Source: an uncultured Olsenella sp. (GTDB lineage Bacteria > Actinomycetota > Coriobacteriia > Coriobacteriales > Atopobiaceae). From it: a stretch of 43,954 nucleotides of DNA. The translations under genes were made by a program, and so were the position numbers. Location: assembly GCA_900314535.1 (NCBI GenBank), contig OMVT01000020.1, forward strand, positions 1 through 43,954, written 5' to 3'. Below the pieces are notes generated by a model. It worked only from the letters and a program-made list of their open reading frames with translations, made no database searches and was not told where the DNA came from. This document shows positions 16,041 through 24,643 of this stretch, one piece after another; position 1 is the first letter of the stretch; each line of letters starts with the position of its first letter.

Positions 16041-16472
16041 CTACGCTCCGGTCTCGATTCTCGAGTGGATGCGGTTCGTATGGAAGATCAGGCGGAAGGT
16101 GCCGATCTGGATGGTAGAGCCATCCTTGATATAGGCCTTGCTGATGATTGCGCCATCGACCCACGTGCCGTTGAGCGAGCCCAGGTCCTGAATCGTGACA
16201 GCTCCGGAGTCGAGGCCGGAAAGATCGATCACGGCATGATGCCTCGAAACCGTCATGTCGTTCAGGAAGATGCTGTTGGAAGGATCGCGGCCAAGCGTGA
16301 TCTCGGGATCTTCAAGCTCGAAGGTCTCGCCGCTCTGGGGACCCTTGACGATGGTGAGCGAAGGGTGCTTGCGCCGTGCCGCACCCATGAGATCGGGAAT
16401 CGTGGCATCGGTTGCTGGCATACGGAAGATTTCAGTCTTATCGCCCTCGGGAGGGTTTGCTTGAGGCTGCAT
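16041..16472 (-). CDS. FHA-domain protein, GarA/OdhI-like
   Basis: A 143-residue protein with a short flexible N-terminus and an FHA domain (about 45-125: ITLGRDPSNSIFLND, TVSRHHAVI and LGSLNGTWVDG). FHA domains bind phosphothreonine. The N-terminus has KTEIFR (T13), which resembles the phosphorylation motif TTSVFR of GarA/OdhI, the kinase-controlled switches of glutamate and 2-oxoglutarate metabolism. The start was set at ATG 16472, 5-6 nt after AAGGGAG, rather than the GTG 15 nt further upstream. It is 4 nt from the MerR gene. Function as a GarA-like switch is inference. Confidence 0.88.
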   Translation of the reverse strand: MQPQANPPEGDKTEIFRMPATDATIPDLMGAARRKHPSLTIVKGPQSGETFELEDPEITLGRDPSNSIFLNDMTVSRHHAVIDLSGLDSGAVTIQDLGSLNGTWVDGAIISKAYIKDGSTIQIGTFRLIFHTNRIHSRIETGA

Positions 16473-16516
16473 TGAGGCTCCCTTCACAGTGCTTCTTCAA
16501 CATTTCCATTCTAGCG

Positions 16517-16897
16517 CTATCTGCAGGCGACACAGTCCATCTCGATGAGGGCATCAAGAGGAAGTTTCGAGACCTCCACGACGGAGCGTGCGGGGGCCGG
16601 CCTTCCGAACCGTTCTGCATAGACGGCATCCATTGCGGCAAAGTCCTCCATATGCGCAAGATAGACTGTTGTCTGCGCGACATCGGAAAGCTGGCAGCCT
16701 ACTTCGGCGAGAAGCTGCTCGGCCAGATCGATGACGCGGTTTGTCTGATCTTCGATGCCTCCTGCGACAAGGCATTTCGGGTTGACCTTGTCGAGGGCGA
16801 TCTGTCCCGATATGAAGACGAAGCGTCCTGCAGTCGTTCCCTGAGAGCTCGATCCTATAGCGTCAGGGAAGCCGTGGGCATTGATGGCATACTTCAT
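16517..16897 (-). CDS. ridA: RidA family (YjgF/YER057c) enamine/imine deaminase
   Basis: A 126-residue trimeric RidA protein that hydrolyses reactive enamine/imine intermediates released by PLP enzymes. Family features seen are GSSSQGTTAGRFVFISGQIALD near the N-terminus and the catalytic-Arg segment PARSVVEVSKLPLDALIEMDCVA at the end (key residues R, then E). GAGGAGGTC sits just before the ATG. It lies 23 nt after the GcvT-like gene. Confidence 0.93.
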   Translation of the reverse strand: MKYAINAHGFPDAIGSSSQGTTAGRFVFISGQIALDKVNPKCLVAGGIEDQTNRVIDLAEQLLAEVGCQLSDVAQTTVYLAHMEDFAAMDAVYAERFGRPAPARSVVEVSKLPLDALIEMDCVACR

Positions 16898-16920
16898 GAA
16901 GACCTCCTCGAGATGCTCTC

Positions 16921-17784
16921 TCAGGACAGAAGCGCGCGGGCGCCGACGAAATCATGGTCCTTCCTCATGATTCCCCAAGCCTTTACGCTCGATGCATCCA
17001 CCTCATGGGGTTCTGCATCGAGCAGGAGCTTGCCCCAGGGCAGCGTCTCGGAAAGACGCTGCCGGCAGACAACGCGCCCCACCGGTGTGAGTGCCTGGAA
17101 GGAAAGAAGGCTCCTCCAGACGATGCGTGCGTATGAAGGAGGAACGAGCACGAGGTAGCTCGGCCGGCTATCAAGCTCAGGCGAGAGCACGAGCGTCGCT
17201 ATCGTCCCATCGAGCGATACGTCGGAGATATGTCCAGCACGGGGCAGCTCATCGTCTTTCCTCACATAGTCGCGCAGGATGGATGTGGCAGCATCGCCCC
17301 AGAGAAGGAGCGGCACGAGTGCGGTGCTCTCCTCTTCAAGATCGAGCGCAGCGTAGGGACGGTAGCCATTCTGCTCGATATCCGACAGGAACGAGAGCCA
17401 TGCTGCGAGAAGATCGGCAGAAGGGCTCGCGTCCCAGAGCACGTATTCCTCGTCTCCGGTCCTTGCCAGAAGCGGCACGGAGACAAGCCTGCCATCGCCC
17501 ATAAAGACAGGCTCGAAGGCGCACTCCCCGACTGCAAGCTTGCTGCCGCCAAAGGCAGCAGAGCAGAAGGCCTCTGCCGCAGTTCCTGCGATCCTCAGCG
17601 CATAGAGGCCCGAAAGATCGCAGAGCGCCGTGCCATCTGCAAGCGCTGTTGCCTCTGCATCCTGATCGGCATAGCGAAGAGGCACGTCCGGGCCTTCTTC
17701 GTCCAGAGATCCCATGAGGGCGCCGAGCAGAAGATGCTCTGCCTCGAGGACGATCTTCTCTTCTTCGTTCACTTCATCTGCCAT
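16921..17784 (-). CDS. GcvT/YgfZ-like folate-binding protein
   Basis: A 287-residue protein that resembles aminomethyltransferase/YgfZ in its centre: DGTALCDLSGLYALRIAGTAAEAFCSAAF is the family's short N-terminal domain, and the later parts fit in order. It is shorter than GcvT (about 360) and lacks a convincing glycine-cleavage context (no gcvH or gcvP nearby). A YgfZ-type role in Fe-S repair or a degenerate T-protein are both possible. It overlaps the 3' end of dacA by 16 nt. Confidence 0.6.
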   Translation of the reverse strand: MADEVNEEEKIVLEAEHLLLGALMGSLDEEGPDVPLRYADQDAEATALADGTALCDLSGLYALRIAGTAAEAFCSAAFGGSKLAVGECAFEPVFMGDGRLVSVPLLARTGDEEYVLWDASPSADLLAAWLSFLSDIEQNGYRPYAALDLEEESTALVPLLLWGDAATSILRDYVRKDDELPRAGHISDVSLDGTIATLVLSPELDSRPSYLVLVPPSYARIVWRSLLSFQALTPVGRVVCRQRLSETLPWGKLLLDAEPHEVDASSVKAWGIMRKDHDFVGARALLS

Positions 17785-19052
17785 GCGGCAAAACCAGCTT
17801 CCATTGGAATGAGTATTTCATCGATGCTGCGCTGCTTGGGATAGGGATATCCCGCCACATAGGTGGCCTCGGCAACCTGGCGTGTGCCCTGCGTCCAGAC
17901 GATGCTCTGCCAGCAGGAGCCGGGAAGCGCTACTGCCTGCGTGCTCGTGATGCTGGTCTCCACGATGTCGTCTCCACCGAGCTCTGCATAGCCTGTGACA
18001 GACTCGATAGGTGTGACATCGAGAACCCAGCCGAAGTGGTCGGCAAAGGCAAGCGTGGCTGCCTTCGTGCTGGCTTTTGCCAGCGGCAGCGTCTCAAAGG
18101 CATCGGAGAATGCCCACGAGATGAGCGCCTTCGTATCCGTGAAGCGGCCTTCTTCTGTTGTGCAGTCAAGGACGCACGTATAGACCCTCGTGCCGTTCTG
18201 CTCATAGGCGCCGAGGAAGGCCGTGCCGCTCTCGACCGCGCCGGTTTTGATGCCGAGCATGCCTGCAGCCGTCTGGAGCAGCGTATCTGTGCTCTTGAAC
18301 GTCTTCTGCGTGCCGCCGATTGCGGTAGTGACCGAAGAGAGGCGTATCGTCTGCGCAATGACGGGATAGTTCGCAAGCGCATACCGGCCCATGAGGGCAA
18401 GGTCTGCGGCTGACGAGTAGTGGCCATCCTCCTCGAGGCCTGAGGGATTCATGAAATGCGTGTGGGTCATGCCGAGCTCTTGAGCCTTGGCATTCATGGC
18501 TGCGACAAAGGCCTCGCGGCTGCCAAGGACATTGGCAGCAAGCTCTTCTGCTGCATCGTTTGCCGAATAGACGAGCATGACCTTCAAGAGCTCGCGCACG
18601 GTCGTCACATCTCCTGCAGCATAGCCGGCAGCCTGGGCGCCTTCCTCGAGCGTGATGTCAGAACAGGTAACCGGCATATCAAGATCATCGACATTGTCGA
18701 GCACGACCATTGCTGTCATGATCTTCGTAATCGATGCCATGGGCATCTCGGCGTCGGCATTCTCTTCCCAGAGCACATTGCCGTCGCTATCCGTGACGAT
18801 GGCCGCCTTTGCCTCAGAGAGTGCAGGGGCGGTCCCCTTGGAGGCGCTGACCGCACGGGTGATGGTCTCGGTCCTTGTTGCTGAAGCAGAAGATGGGGCC
18901 GGGGTGGCTGAGTTCCGAGGCAGGAAGACGCAGACCGCCAGGAGCGCCACGGCAGCAGCGGTGCAGACAAGAGCGATGAGGACTGCTTGCCTGCGGCTTT
19001 CAGCCTTGCTGCCCGGCTGCTTCGTAAGATGCTTCGCGTGCTGCTGCTTCAT
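17769..19052 (-). CDS. D-alanyl-D-alanine carboxypeptidase (PBP5/DacA family)
   Basis: Trims the terminal D-Ala of peptidoglycan stem peptides. The 427-residue product (from ATG 19052) has a basic cytoplasmic start, a membrane anchor (about 22-44), an Ala/Thr/Ser-rich linker and a serine peptidase S11 domain: S107-x-x-K110 in ASITK, S163-A-N165 and K269-T-G271. A C-terminal beta-rich region follows. A TTG at 19130 would add 26 residues and overlap pgsA, but has no ribosome site, while AGGAAAG lies 8 nt before ATG 19052. It lacks the usual C-terminal amphipathic anchor, consistent with N-terminal anchoring. Confidence 0.92.
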   Translation of the reverse strand: MKQQHAKHLTKQPGSKAESRRQAVLIALVCTAAAVALLAVCVFLPRNSATPAPSSASATRTETITRAVSASKGTAPALSEAKAAIVTDSDGNVLWEENADAEMPMASITKIMTAMVVLDNVDDLDMPVTCSDITLEEGAQAAGYAAGDVTTVRELLKVMLVYSANDAAEELAANVLGSREAFVAAMNAKAQELGMTHTHFMNPSGLEEDGHYSSAADLALMGRYALANYPVIAQTIRLSSVTTAIGGTQKTFKSTDTLLQTAAGMLGIKTGAVESGTAFLGAYEQNGTRVYTCVLDCTTEEGRFTDTKALISWAFSDAFETLPLAKASTKAATLAFADHFGWVLDVTPIESVTGYAELGGDDIVETSITSTQAVALPGSCWQSIVWTQGTRQVAEATYVAGYPYPKQRSIDEILIPMEAGFAAWQMK

Positions 19053-19101
19053 GCTCTTTGCTTTCCTGCCAGAGGCTTCCTGCTTCGATCTTCTGGCCTC
19101 G

Positions 19102-19833
19102 CTATTGCTCTTCCCGCTCCCGTGCGGCAAGCGCTTCGTGCTTGTAGCCGATGCCTTCCTTCGTATAGATGACGGCAGTGATTGTCGAGGTGATTATGCC
19201 GACATAGACGAAGAAGATGCCGAGAGGCGCCGCGACGCTGTTGAGTCCTGGCAGCCAGGAGGCAGAGACAAGCCCCAGCCCGTGGATGACAGGAGCGCCG
19301 AGCAGAAGGTCGCAGAAGCCGAACATCAGAAGCGCTGTCGTGACCTTGCCGATATAGATGACATCGACGGGACGCTTGCGGTACTTCTGGAGGGCAAGCA
19401 TGCCGAAGAACAGGTAGACGTCGCGTCCGATCACGAAGATGGCAACCCAGAGCGGAAGCTCGCCGGTGATCACAAGGCCAAGGACGCCTGTGAAGAGAAG
19501 GATGCGGTCCATGACGGGGTCGGAAATCTTGCCGAGCCAGCTTACCGTCTGCGTGCGGCGTGCAACCTGGCCGTCGAGGAAGTCGGTGACTGCTGCCACT
19601 GCATAGCAGGTGAGCGCTGCCACCCTGTGCTCATGCTGGATGAAGAGCATGAGGAAGACGATTGTCAGGATGAAGCGGCAGAGCGTTATGACGTTCGCAA
19701 CGGTGAGAATCTGGTTCGAAGGGTTGTCGGGAGTGCCAACAGGACCCAGATCCTGCCCGGCTTCCTGCTTCGCAAGAACTTCGGGTGCGACCTTCGCCTT
19801 TGCGCTGCGTTCTATCTGTTTTCTCAATGACAA
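19102..19833 (-). CDS. pgsA: CDP-alcohol phosphatidyltransferase, probable PgsA
   Basis: Makes phosphatidylglycerol phosphate from CDP-diacylglycerol and glycerol-3-phosphate (or a related CDP-alcohol product). The 243 residues contain the catalytic signature D-FL-DG-QV-AR-x8-G-x3-D-x3-D, inside about six membrane helices. The first 45 residues are hydrophilic and unusual in length. The start is TTG at 19833 with GAGG 7 nt upstream. It is first in the minus-strand run to apt/clcA and diverges from the patatin gene. The exact alcohol substrate cannot be read from the sequence. Confidence 0.88.
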   Translation of the reverse strand: MSLRKQIERSAKAKVAPEVLAKQEAGQDLGPVGTPDNPSNQILTVANVITLCRFILTIVFLMLFIQHEHRVAALTCYAVAAVTDFLDGQVARRTQTVSWLGKISDPVMDRILLFTGVLGLVITGELPLWVAIFVIGRDVYLFFGMLALQKYRKRPVDVIYIGKVTTALLMFGFCDLLLGAPVIHGLGLVSASWLPGLNSVAAPLGIFFVYVGIITSTITAVIYTKEGIGYKHEALAAREREEQ

Positions 19834-19995
19834 AGCGTTGCCTCATGTCTTTCAATCGAGCTCGTGACTTATCCATACTACCCAATGAACGTCGAGAAAC
19901 GCAATTCAGGACACCAGGCGCCACAATTATCGTCGATGCTCCAGAAAACCGGGCATACTAAGCTTGCTTTCACAGACTCTGACAAAGGGGGTCCT

Positions 19996-20937
19996 ATGGC
20001 CAGAATCCAGGGTGTAGGTGTCGCTTTCTGCGGTGGCGGCTTCCGCTCGTTTGCAGAAGTTGCCGCTATCGAGGATATGGAGCGCAACAATATCGAGATC
20101 GGCGCAGTTGCTGGCACATCGATGGGTGCCCTTGTCGCTGCCCTTGCCGGTATAGGCATCGACTCCCGGCGTATGGAAGAGCTCCTTGTCATGATGGACC
20201 AGAAGATTGTCGATGAGGGCGTCCTCAAGATGAACCCCATCAAGCTCTTCAATGCTGTCGGCACGCATGGCATCATCGACTCTGCCATCATGGAGCGTTT
20301 TGCAAGAAACATTCTCGATGAGGCGGGCATCTATACCTTTGCAGACTTCAAGAAGCCCGTTGCCCTCTGTGCTGTGGATGTGGTCACGGGTGAGCTCTGC
20401 GTCTTCACGAACGACCCTGAACTCTTCCACGACGAGAATGGCAACTGGCGCATCCTCTCCGACGAGAAGCTCGAGGTCGCAAAGTGCGTGACATGCTCCG
20501 CTTCCTATCCGCTTGTCGTCACGCCTACCGCCTATCTTGGCCGTACCTTCATGGATGGCGGGTGCCGCATGAACCTGCCGACGCCGCTCTTCGACCGCTC
20601 CATGGTGGACGCTGTCGTCGGTGTCGGCATGATCCGCCATGCCCGCCCGATTCCTGACATGACGCCGCTCTCGATTGCAAAGAAGACGATGAACTGCGGA
20701 GCCAACCAGCTTGACCGCATCTACTCGCAGGCAGCAGACATCTATATCAATCTGCCGGTTTCAGGAGACGACGCATTCCAGGCAGGAACAGGCGAGCAGG
20801 TCATAGCAGAAGCGCGCCAGATGATCGAGGAGCACCCCATAGACTGGTCCGCTGCCCGTCCGTCTGCGCTCACCGCCGTGCGCCGTGCTGCCGTGGATGC
20901 ATTCCTGCGCATGGTCAGACAGCACGCAGAAGAATAG
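19996..20937 (+). CDS. Patatin-like phospholipase
   Basis: A 313-residue lipid acyl hydrolase of the patatin/RssA family. The oxyanion loop is GGGFRS (residues 13-18), the nucleophile is S42 in GTSMG, and the dyad aspartate is D187 in MDGG. The start was set at ATG 19996 with AAAGGGGG directly upstream; the 44 codons further upstream look noncoding. It diverges from pgsA, so phospholipid synthesis and breakdown genes share a 160-nt promoter region. A strong bidirectional terminator follows. Confidence 0.92.
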   Translation: MARIQGVGVAFCGGGFRSFAEVAAIEDMERNNIEIGAVAGTSMGALVAALAGIGIDSRRMEELLVMMDQKIVDEGVLKMNPIKLFNAVGTHGIIDSAIMERFARNILDEAGIYTFADFKKPVALCAVDVVTGELCVFTNDPELFHDENGNWRILSDEKLEVAKCVTCSASYPLVVTPTAYLGRTFMDGGCRMNLPTPLFDRSMVDAVVGVGMIRHARPIPDMTPLSIAKKTMNCGANQLDRIYSQAADIYINLPVSGDDAFQAGTGEQVIAEARQMIEEHPIDWSAARPSALTAVRRAAVDAFLRMVRQHAEE

Positions 20938-20965
20938 GCCATCCCATCAGCAATCAGGGCAGAAA

Positions 20966-20995
20966 GAAAGAGCCTCGGTCACCCGGGGCTCTTTC
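20966..20995. terminator. Bidirectional terminator between patatin and radical SAM genes
   Basis: GAAAGAGCCTCGG (20966-20978) pairs with CCGGGGCTCTTTC (20983-20995), 13 positions with one G-U, around a 4-nt loop. On the minus strand it is followed by a T-rich stretch; on the plus strand the T-run is weaker. Confidence 0.85.
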
Positions 20996-21024
20996 CTGTC
21001 TCTGCTGCGTGTTGGCTGCGAAGG

Positions 21025-22512
21025 CTACTTCGTGAACTCGGTGCCGGCTGCAATCGCGGAATCGAGCTCGGCATCCTTCTCGGCGAGGCGCTTTGCCTTC
21101 TGGTCCACAGGCATCATCGAGATGTTGTCCTCATAGACCTTCTTTCCGGTGGGGTGCTCTTCACGCCACAGGCGATCGGCCACAGGAGCCCATGCCTTTG
21201 CGTAAGGAGCGGTCCTCTTGCAGAGGTGGTCGACGTCTTCCGGCGTCACATACTCGGTCGACTTTGCGCCTGACTCGTGCACGATCTCAGGAAGGATCTC
21301 GGGGTTCTCGAGCATCGGGCACGGACGGAGCATATTGTCGTTCCAGGGCCAGTGAGCACGGTATGCCTGGAAGACCGGCTGCTGGAGGCACTCGAGGAGC
21401 GACTTGTCGTGGATGTTCGCATTCGAGTAATGGATGAAGACGCAGGGCTCGACATCTCCGCGAGCGGTGATGTGGCAGAAGACGCGGCCGCCCGCAATGC
21501 AGCCACCGACGAACTCGCCGTCATTCTGGAAGTCCATTGCCATGATCGGCTTGCCGCCCTCGTAGTCACGCACCTCGCGGATGCGGTGCAGCATGTACTC
21601 GCGCTGCTCGAGCGTCGGCATGAGGTCGGCATTGGCGCCCTCGCCCACCGGCATGTAGTGGAAGTACCATGCCCAGAGCGCGCCCTTCTCGATGATGAGG
21701 TCGTAGTACTCATCGGAAGTGACAGACTCGACGTTGTTCCTTGTGTAGGCCGTGGAGACGCCGAAGGCAAGGCCGTTCTCGCGCATGAGATCCATGGCAG
21801 CCATGACCTTGTCGAAGCAGCCATCGCCGCGGCGACCGTCGTTGGCATCCTTGAAGCCCTCGAGGGAGAGCGAGAATACGATGTTGCCGAGGCGCTTGAC
21901 GTCGTCGCAGACCTTCTGGGTCACGAGCGTGCCGTTCGTGAAGAGGCCGAAGATGCAGTCATTGTGCTTCTCTGCGAGCTTTGCGACATCCTTCCAGCGG
22001 ACCATCGGCTCGCCGCCTGTCATCATGAAGAAGTGGCAGCCAAGCTCCTTTGCCTCGGAGACGATCTTGTCCATATCGTCGAAGGAAAGGTTCAGCGACT
22101 TCGAGTAGTCAGCAGCCCAGCAGCCGACGCAATGCATGTTGCAGGCGCTCGTCGGGTCGAAGATGATGATCCAGGGCACATTGCACTGATACTTCTCGGC
22201 AGACTGCGTCGTCTCGCGCAGGCCGCGGAATGCTGCCTCATAGGCGCCATTGAGCGTTGCGGTCTTCAGGATGTTCGGATCGAGACGGTTGGCAAGCCCG
22301 ATCAGGAAGTTTTCCCACTTGGAGCCTGGATAGAAAGCCTTCCTGAGCGAAATTGCCATATCCGGTGCGGTGTCGGAAAGAAGCTTCACGCCCATATCGA
22401 GGAACTTCTCGACAGCCTCCTCGGGGTGGTCGCTCTTGACGCCCCTTATTGCCGCATCGAGGGCAAGGCTGAATGCCTTGCGCTCTGCAGCATGTGCCAA
22501 CTTCGATTGCAT
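21025..22512 (-). CDS. Radical SAM/SPASM-type protein
   Basis: A 495-residue protein with an N-terminal helical region of about 110 residues, a radical SAM core with CNMHCVGC (C124, C128, C131) and a GGEP motif, and a C-terminal cysteine region (CIAGG, FCHIT, VEPCVFIHYSN, RPCPM) like a SPASM/twitch domain carrying extra Fe-S clusters. Such proteins modify peptides or build cofactors; no small precursor peptide is seen beside it. The start is uncertain: ATG 22512 is used, but GTG 22518 and ATG 22524 are in frame close to AAAGGA. It diverges from a D-lactate dehydrogenase gene. Product and substrate unknown. Confidence 0.85.
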   Translation of the reverse strand: MQSKLAHAAERKAFSLALDAAIRGVKSDHPEEAVEKFLDMGVKLLSDTAPDMAISLRKAFYPGSKWENFLIGLANRLDPNILKTATLNGAYEAAFRGLRETTQSAEKYQCNVPWIIIFDPTSACNMHCVGCWAADYSKSLNLSFDDMDKIVSEAKELGCHFFMMTGGEPMVRWKDVAKLAEKHNDCIFGLFTNGTLVTQKVCDDVKRLGNIVFSLSLEGFKDANDGRRGDGCFDKVMAAMDLMRENGLAFGVSTAYTRNNVESVTSDEYYDLIIEKGALWAWYFHYMPVGEGANADLMPTLEQREYMLHRIREVRDYEGGKPIMAMDFQNDGEFVGGCIAGGRVFCHITARGDVEPCVFIHYSNANIHDKSLLECLQQPVFQAYRAHWPWNDNMLRPCPMLENPEILPEIVHESGAKSTEYVTPEDVDHLCKRTAPYAKAWAPVADRLWREEHPTGKKVYEDNISMMPVDQKAKRLAEKDAELDSAIAAGTEFTK

Positions 22513-22574
22513 GGTCACGCACATCCTTTCTTGCCTAGGGCAAGCCCTCTCAGATGACCTTTCTGCACGTTGCT

Positions 22575-22667
22575 ATAATAATTGAATCGGAGTCAAAAAT
22601 CCAAAAAATCTTTGAAATCTTTGCGCCAAAATTATTTCGGATTGCACAAATCTTTCGGTAACCGAAA
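22575..22667. promoter_or_regulatory. Divergent promoter/operator region of the radical SAM and D-lactate dehydrogenase genes
   Basis: An AT-rich island. On the minus strand TTGGAT (22599-22604), an 18-nt spacer and TATTAT (22575-22580) form a promoter for the radical SAM gene. AAATCTTTG occurs twice in tandem (22606-22614, 22615-22623) and once more as AAATCTTTC (22648-22656). The last copy runs into a palindrome, TTTCGGT-A-ACCGAAA (22653-22667). These look like regulator sites; the regulator is unknown. Confidence 0.5.
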
Positions 22668-22737
22668 ACATGCGTGTTTCCATGGAACATGACTTGAATG
22701 AAAGACAGGAATTGCTTATCGAAGAGGGTGCAATCAC

Positions 22738-23721
22738 ATGAAGCTCTTTGCCTATGCTCTGAGACCATACGATGAGCTTGGCTATATGGAAGACTTTGCA
22801 AAGGAGCAGGGATTCGAGTTTGCCTGGACGGCCGACTATCCTGATGCTTCCAATCTCGACCTTGCCAAAGGCGCTGATGCGGTATCCATCATCACGAATC
22901 CGATGACGCCCGAGATTCTTGACCAGTTCCATGAGCTTGGTGTCAAGGCCATCGCGACCCGTTCCATAGGCTACGACCACATCGATATCGCGTATGCACA
23001 CAAGCTCGGCATGAAGATCGCCCATGCCGCCTACCCGCCTCAAGGCGTCGCGAACTACGCAATCATGCTCATGATGATGGCAGCAAGGAAGGTCAAGTTC
23101 ATCGAGCGCGAGAACCTTGTCCAGGACTTCGGCCTCAAGGGAAAGATCGGCCTCGATATCTCGTCTGCCACGGTCGGCGTCATCGGCACGGGGCGCATCG
23201 GCGCTACGGTCGTGAAGCATCTCTCGTCCTTCGGCTGCAAGATCTTGGCAAACGATCCCTATCCGAAGGATGAGGTGGCAAAGTTCGCAGACTATGTTTC
23301 GCTCGACGAGCTCTATGCCTCCTCTGACATCATCACCCTCCATGCACCGGGATCAGCCGACAACTACCATCTGATCGATGCTGCCGCCTTCGCGAAGATG
23401 AAGGAGGGCGTCGTGCTCGTGAATGCCGCGCGCGGCTCCCTGATCGATACAGATGCCCTTATCGCAGCACTCGAGAGCGGACACGTCGGTGCCTGCGCCC
23501 TCGATACGATCGAGAACGAGGCAGGGCTTTACTACCTCGACCGTTCGCGCGACATCCTCCCCCACCGCGATCGCGCCATCCTCGATGCCTTCCCGAATGC
23601 AATCGTGACGCCGCACATGGCGTTCTACACGAGGGAAGACGTGAAGAACATGATCACAAGCTCTACGGGAGCCCTTCTTACCTTCAGCAGGGGCGAAGAG
23701 ACGCCGTTCGAGGTGAAATAG
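22738..23721 (+). CDS. D-lactate dehydrogenase (D-isomer 2-hydroxyacid dehydrogenase family)
   Basis: Reduces pyruvate to D-lactate with NADH, a common fermentation end step, though other 2-oxoacids are possible. The 327 residues have the GVIGTGRIG nucleotide site (147-155) and the catalytic set R232, E261 and H293 in NAARGSLID, TIENEAG and TPHMAFYT. The DRSRDIL segment after the Glu resembles Lactobacillus D-LDH. GAGGGTG lies 7 nt before the ATG. A perfect 12-bp terminator follows. Confidence 0.9.
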   Translation: MKLFAYALRPYDELGYMEDFAKEQGFEFAWTADYPDASNLDLAKGADAVSIITNPMTPEILDQFHELGVKAIATRSIGYDHIDIAYAHKLGMKIAHAAYPPQGVANYAIMLMMMAARKVKFIERENLVQDFGLKGKIGLDISSATVGVIGTGRIGATVVKHLSSFGCKILANDPYPKDEVAKFADYVSLDELYASSDIITLHAPGSADNYHLIDAAAFAKMKEGVVLVNAARGSLIDTDALIAALESGHVGACALDTIENEAGLYYLDRSRDILPHRDRAILDAFPNAIVTPHMAFYTREDVKNMITSSTGALLTFSRGEETPFEVK

Positions 23722-23751
23722 CTTTCACCGAACTCTCCCATGCATGCATGA

Positions 23752-23781
23752 GGCCCGGATATCGCTAAAGATATCCGGGCC
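23752..23781. terminator. Bidirectional terminator after D-lactate dehydrogenase
   Basis: GGCCCGGATATC (23752-23763) and GATATCCGGGCC (23770-23781) form a perfect 12-bp stem with a 6-nt loop, between two convergent genes. The T-runs on both sides are short. Confidence 0.85.
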
Positions 23782-23804
23782 TTGCCCTATGCCGCAGAGG
23801 ACAA

Positions 23805-24626
23805 TCAGAGCGTGTCAAGCGCAAGCTGCCTCGCTGATACCTTGCCTGTATCGTCGTGCACGAGGATGTTCACATGCGTGAAGCCAGCTGCAATGGCAGC
23901 TGCTACGGCCTGGTCAAAGGCACCGAGGAGCCGCTCTTTCTGGTGGGCATCGGAATTGATGAAGATCTCTCCTCCGAAGCCATGGAGCGCACGCAGGAGC
24001 TCCATCCTCGGGTAGAGCTCCTTCTTTCGTCCGCGGTTCACGGCACCGCAGTTGATCTCGAAGGGGACACCTTCCGATACGAGGTATTCCATGGCTTCAA
24101 GGGCCGGGCCGAGATAGCGCTTCGAGGTCTCGTCCAGGAAGTGCATGTCGTCGTTGAAGCGGGTCACGAGGTCGAAATGCCCGACGAACGTGCACTTCGT
24201 CCTGTCATAGACCTTCGCTTCGAGCTCGTAATAGGCTTTCGAGAGCGCATAGAAATCGCCACAGAAATGCTCATCGGCAAGCTGCTGCATCATCTCGGGC
24301 GTATTGTCGACGCTCATGGGATGAGGTGTCTCCACGTCGAGGAAATGGGTGGAGCCAATGATGTATTCCGCACCAGGACAGCAGGCGGGGTCATAGAGAT
24401 TGTCGAGCTCGACGCCCATGAGGATATCCATGCGGCCTTGGTAGTGCTCCTTGAGCGCAGAGATGGCCTTCACATAGTCGGGCCATGCCATATGGATATC
24501 GGGATCCATATGGCCCGAGAAGCCGAGATGCTTGATGCCTGCGCGGTCCGCTTCGGCGGCAACAGCCTCGGGCGTATCCGAGCCGTCGCAGAGCGTCGTA
24601 TGAGTGTGGTAGTTCGCAAGAAGCAT
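23805..24626 (-). CDS. PHP-domain phosphoesterase, histidinol-phosphatase-like
   Basis: A 273-residue PHP metal-dependent phosphoesterase. It has the N-terminal HTHT metal motif (NYHTHTTLCDGSD), the GFSGHMD segment, the GVELD glutamate, VGHFDLVTRF and a late NSDAH motif, the order seen in HisK-type histidinol phosphatases. GAGAGGAAGC lies before the ATG. No other his genes are nearby, so another phosphate ester is possible. It lies 17 nt after the DUF4236 gene on the same strand. Confidence 0.85.
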   Translation of the reverse strand: MLLANYHTHTTLCDGSDTPEAVAAEADRAGIKHLGFSGHMDPDIHMAWPDYVKAISALKEHYQGRMDILMGVELDNLYDPACCPGAEYIIGSTHFLDVETPHPMSVDNTPEMMQQLADEHFCGDFYALSKAYYELEAKVYDRTKCTFVGHFDLVTRFNDDMHFLDETSKRYLGPALEAMEYLVSEGVPFEINCGAVNRGRKKELYPRMELLRALHGFGGEIFINSDAHQKERLLGAFDQAVAAAIAAGFTHVNILVHDDTGKVSARQLALDTL

Positions 24627-24643
24627 GGCCAGCTTCCTCTCTG

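Noticed and set aside
16473..16487. GTG 16487 as the start of the FHA gene
   Set aside because: The AAGGGAG ribosome site lies downstream of this GTG and just ahead of ATG 16472.
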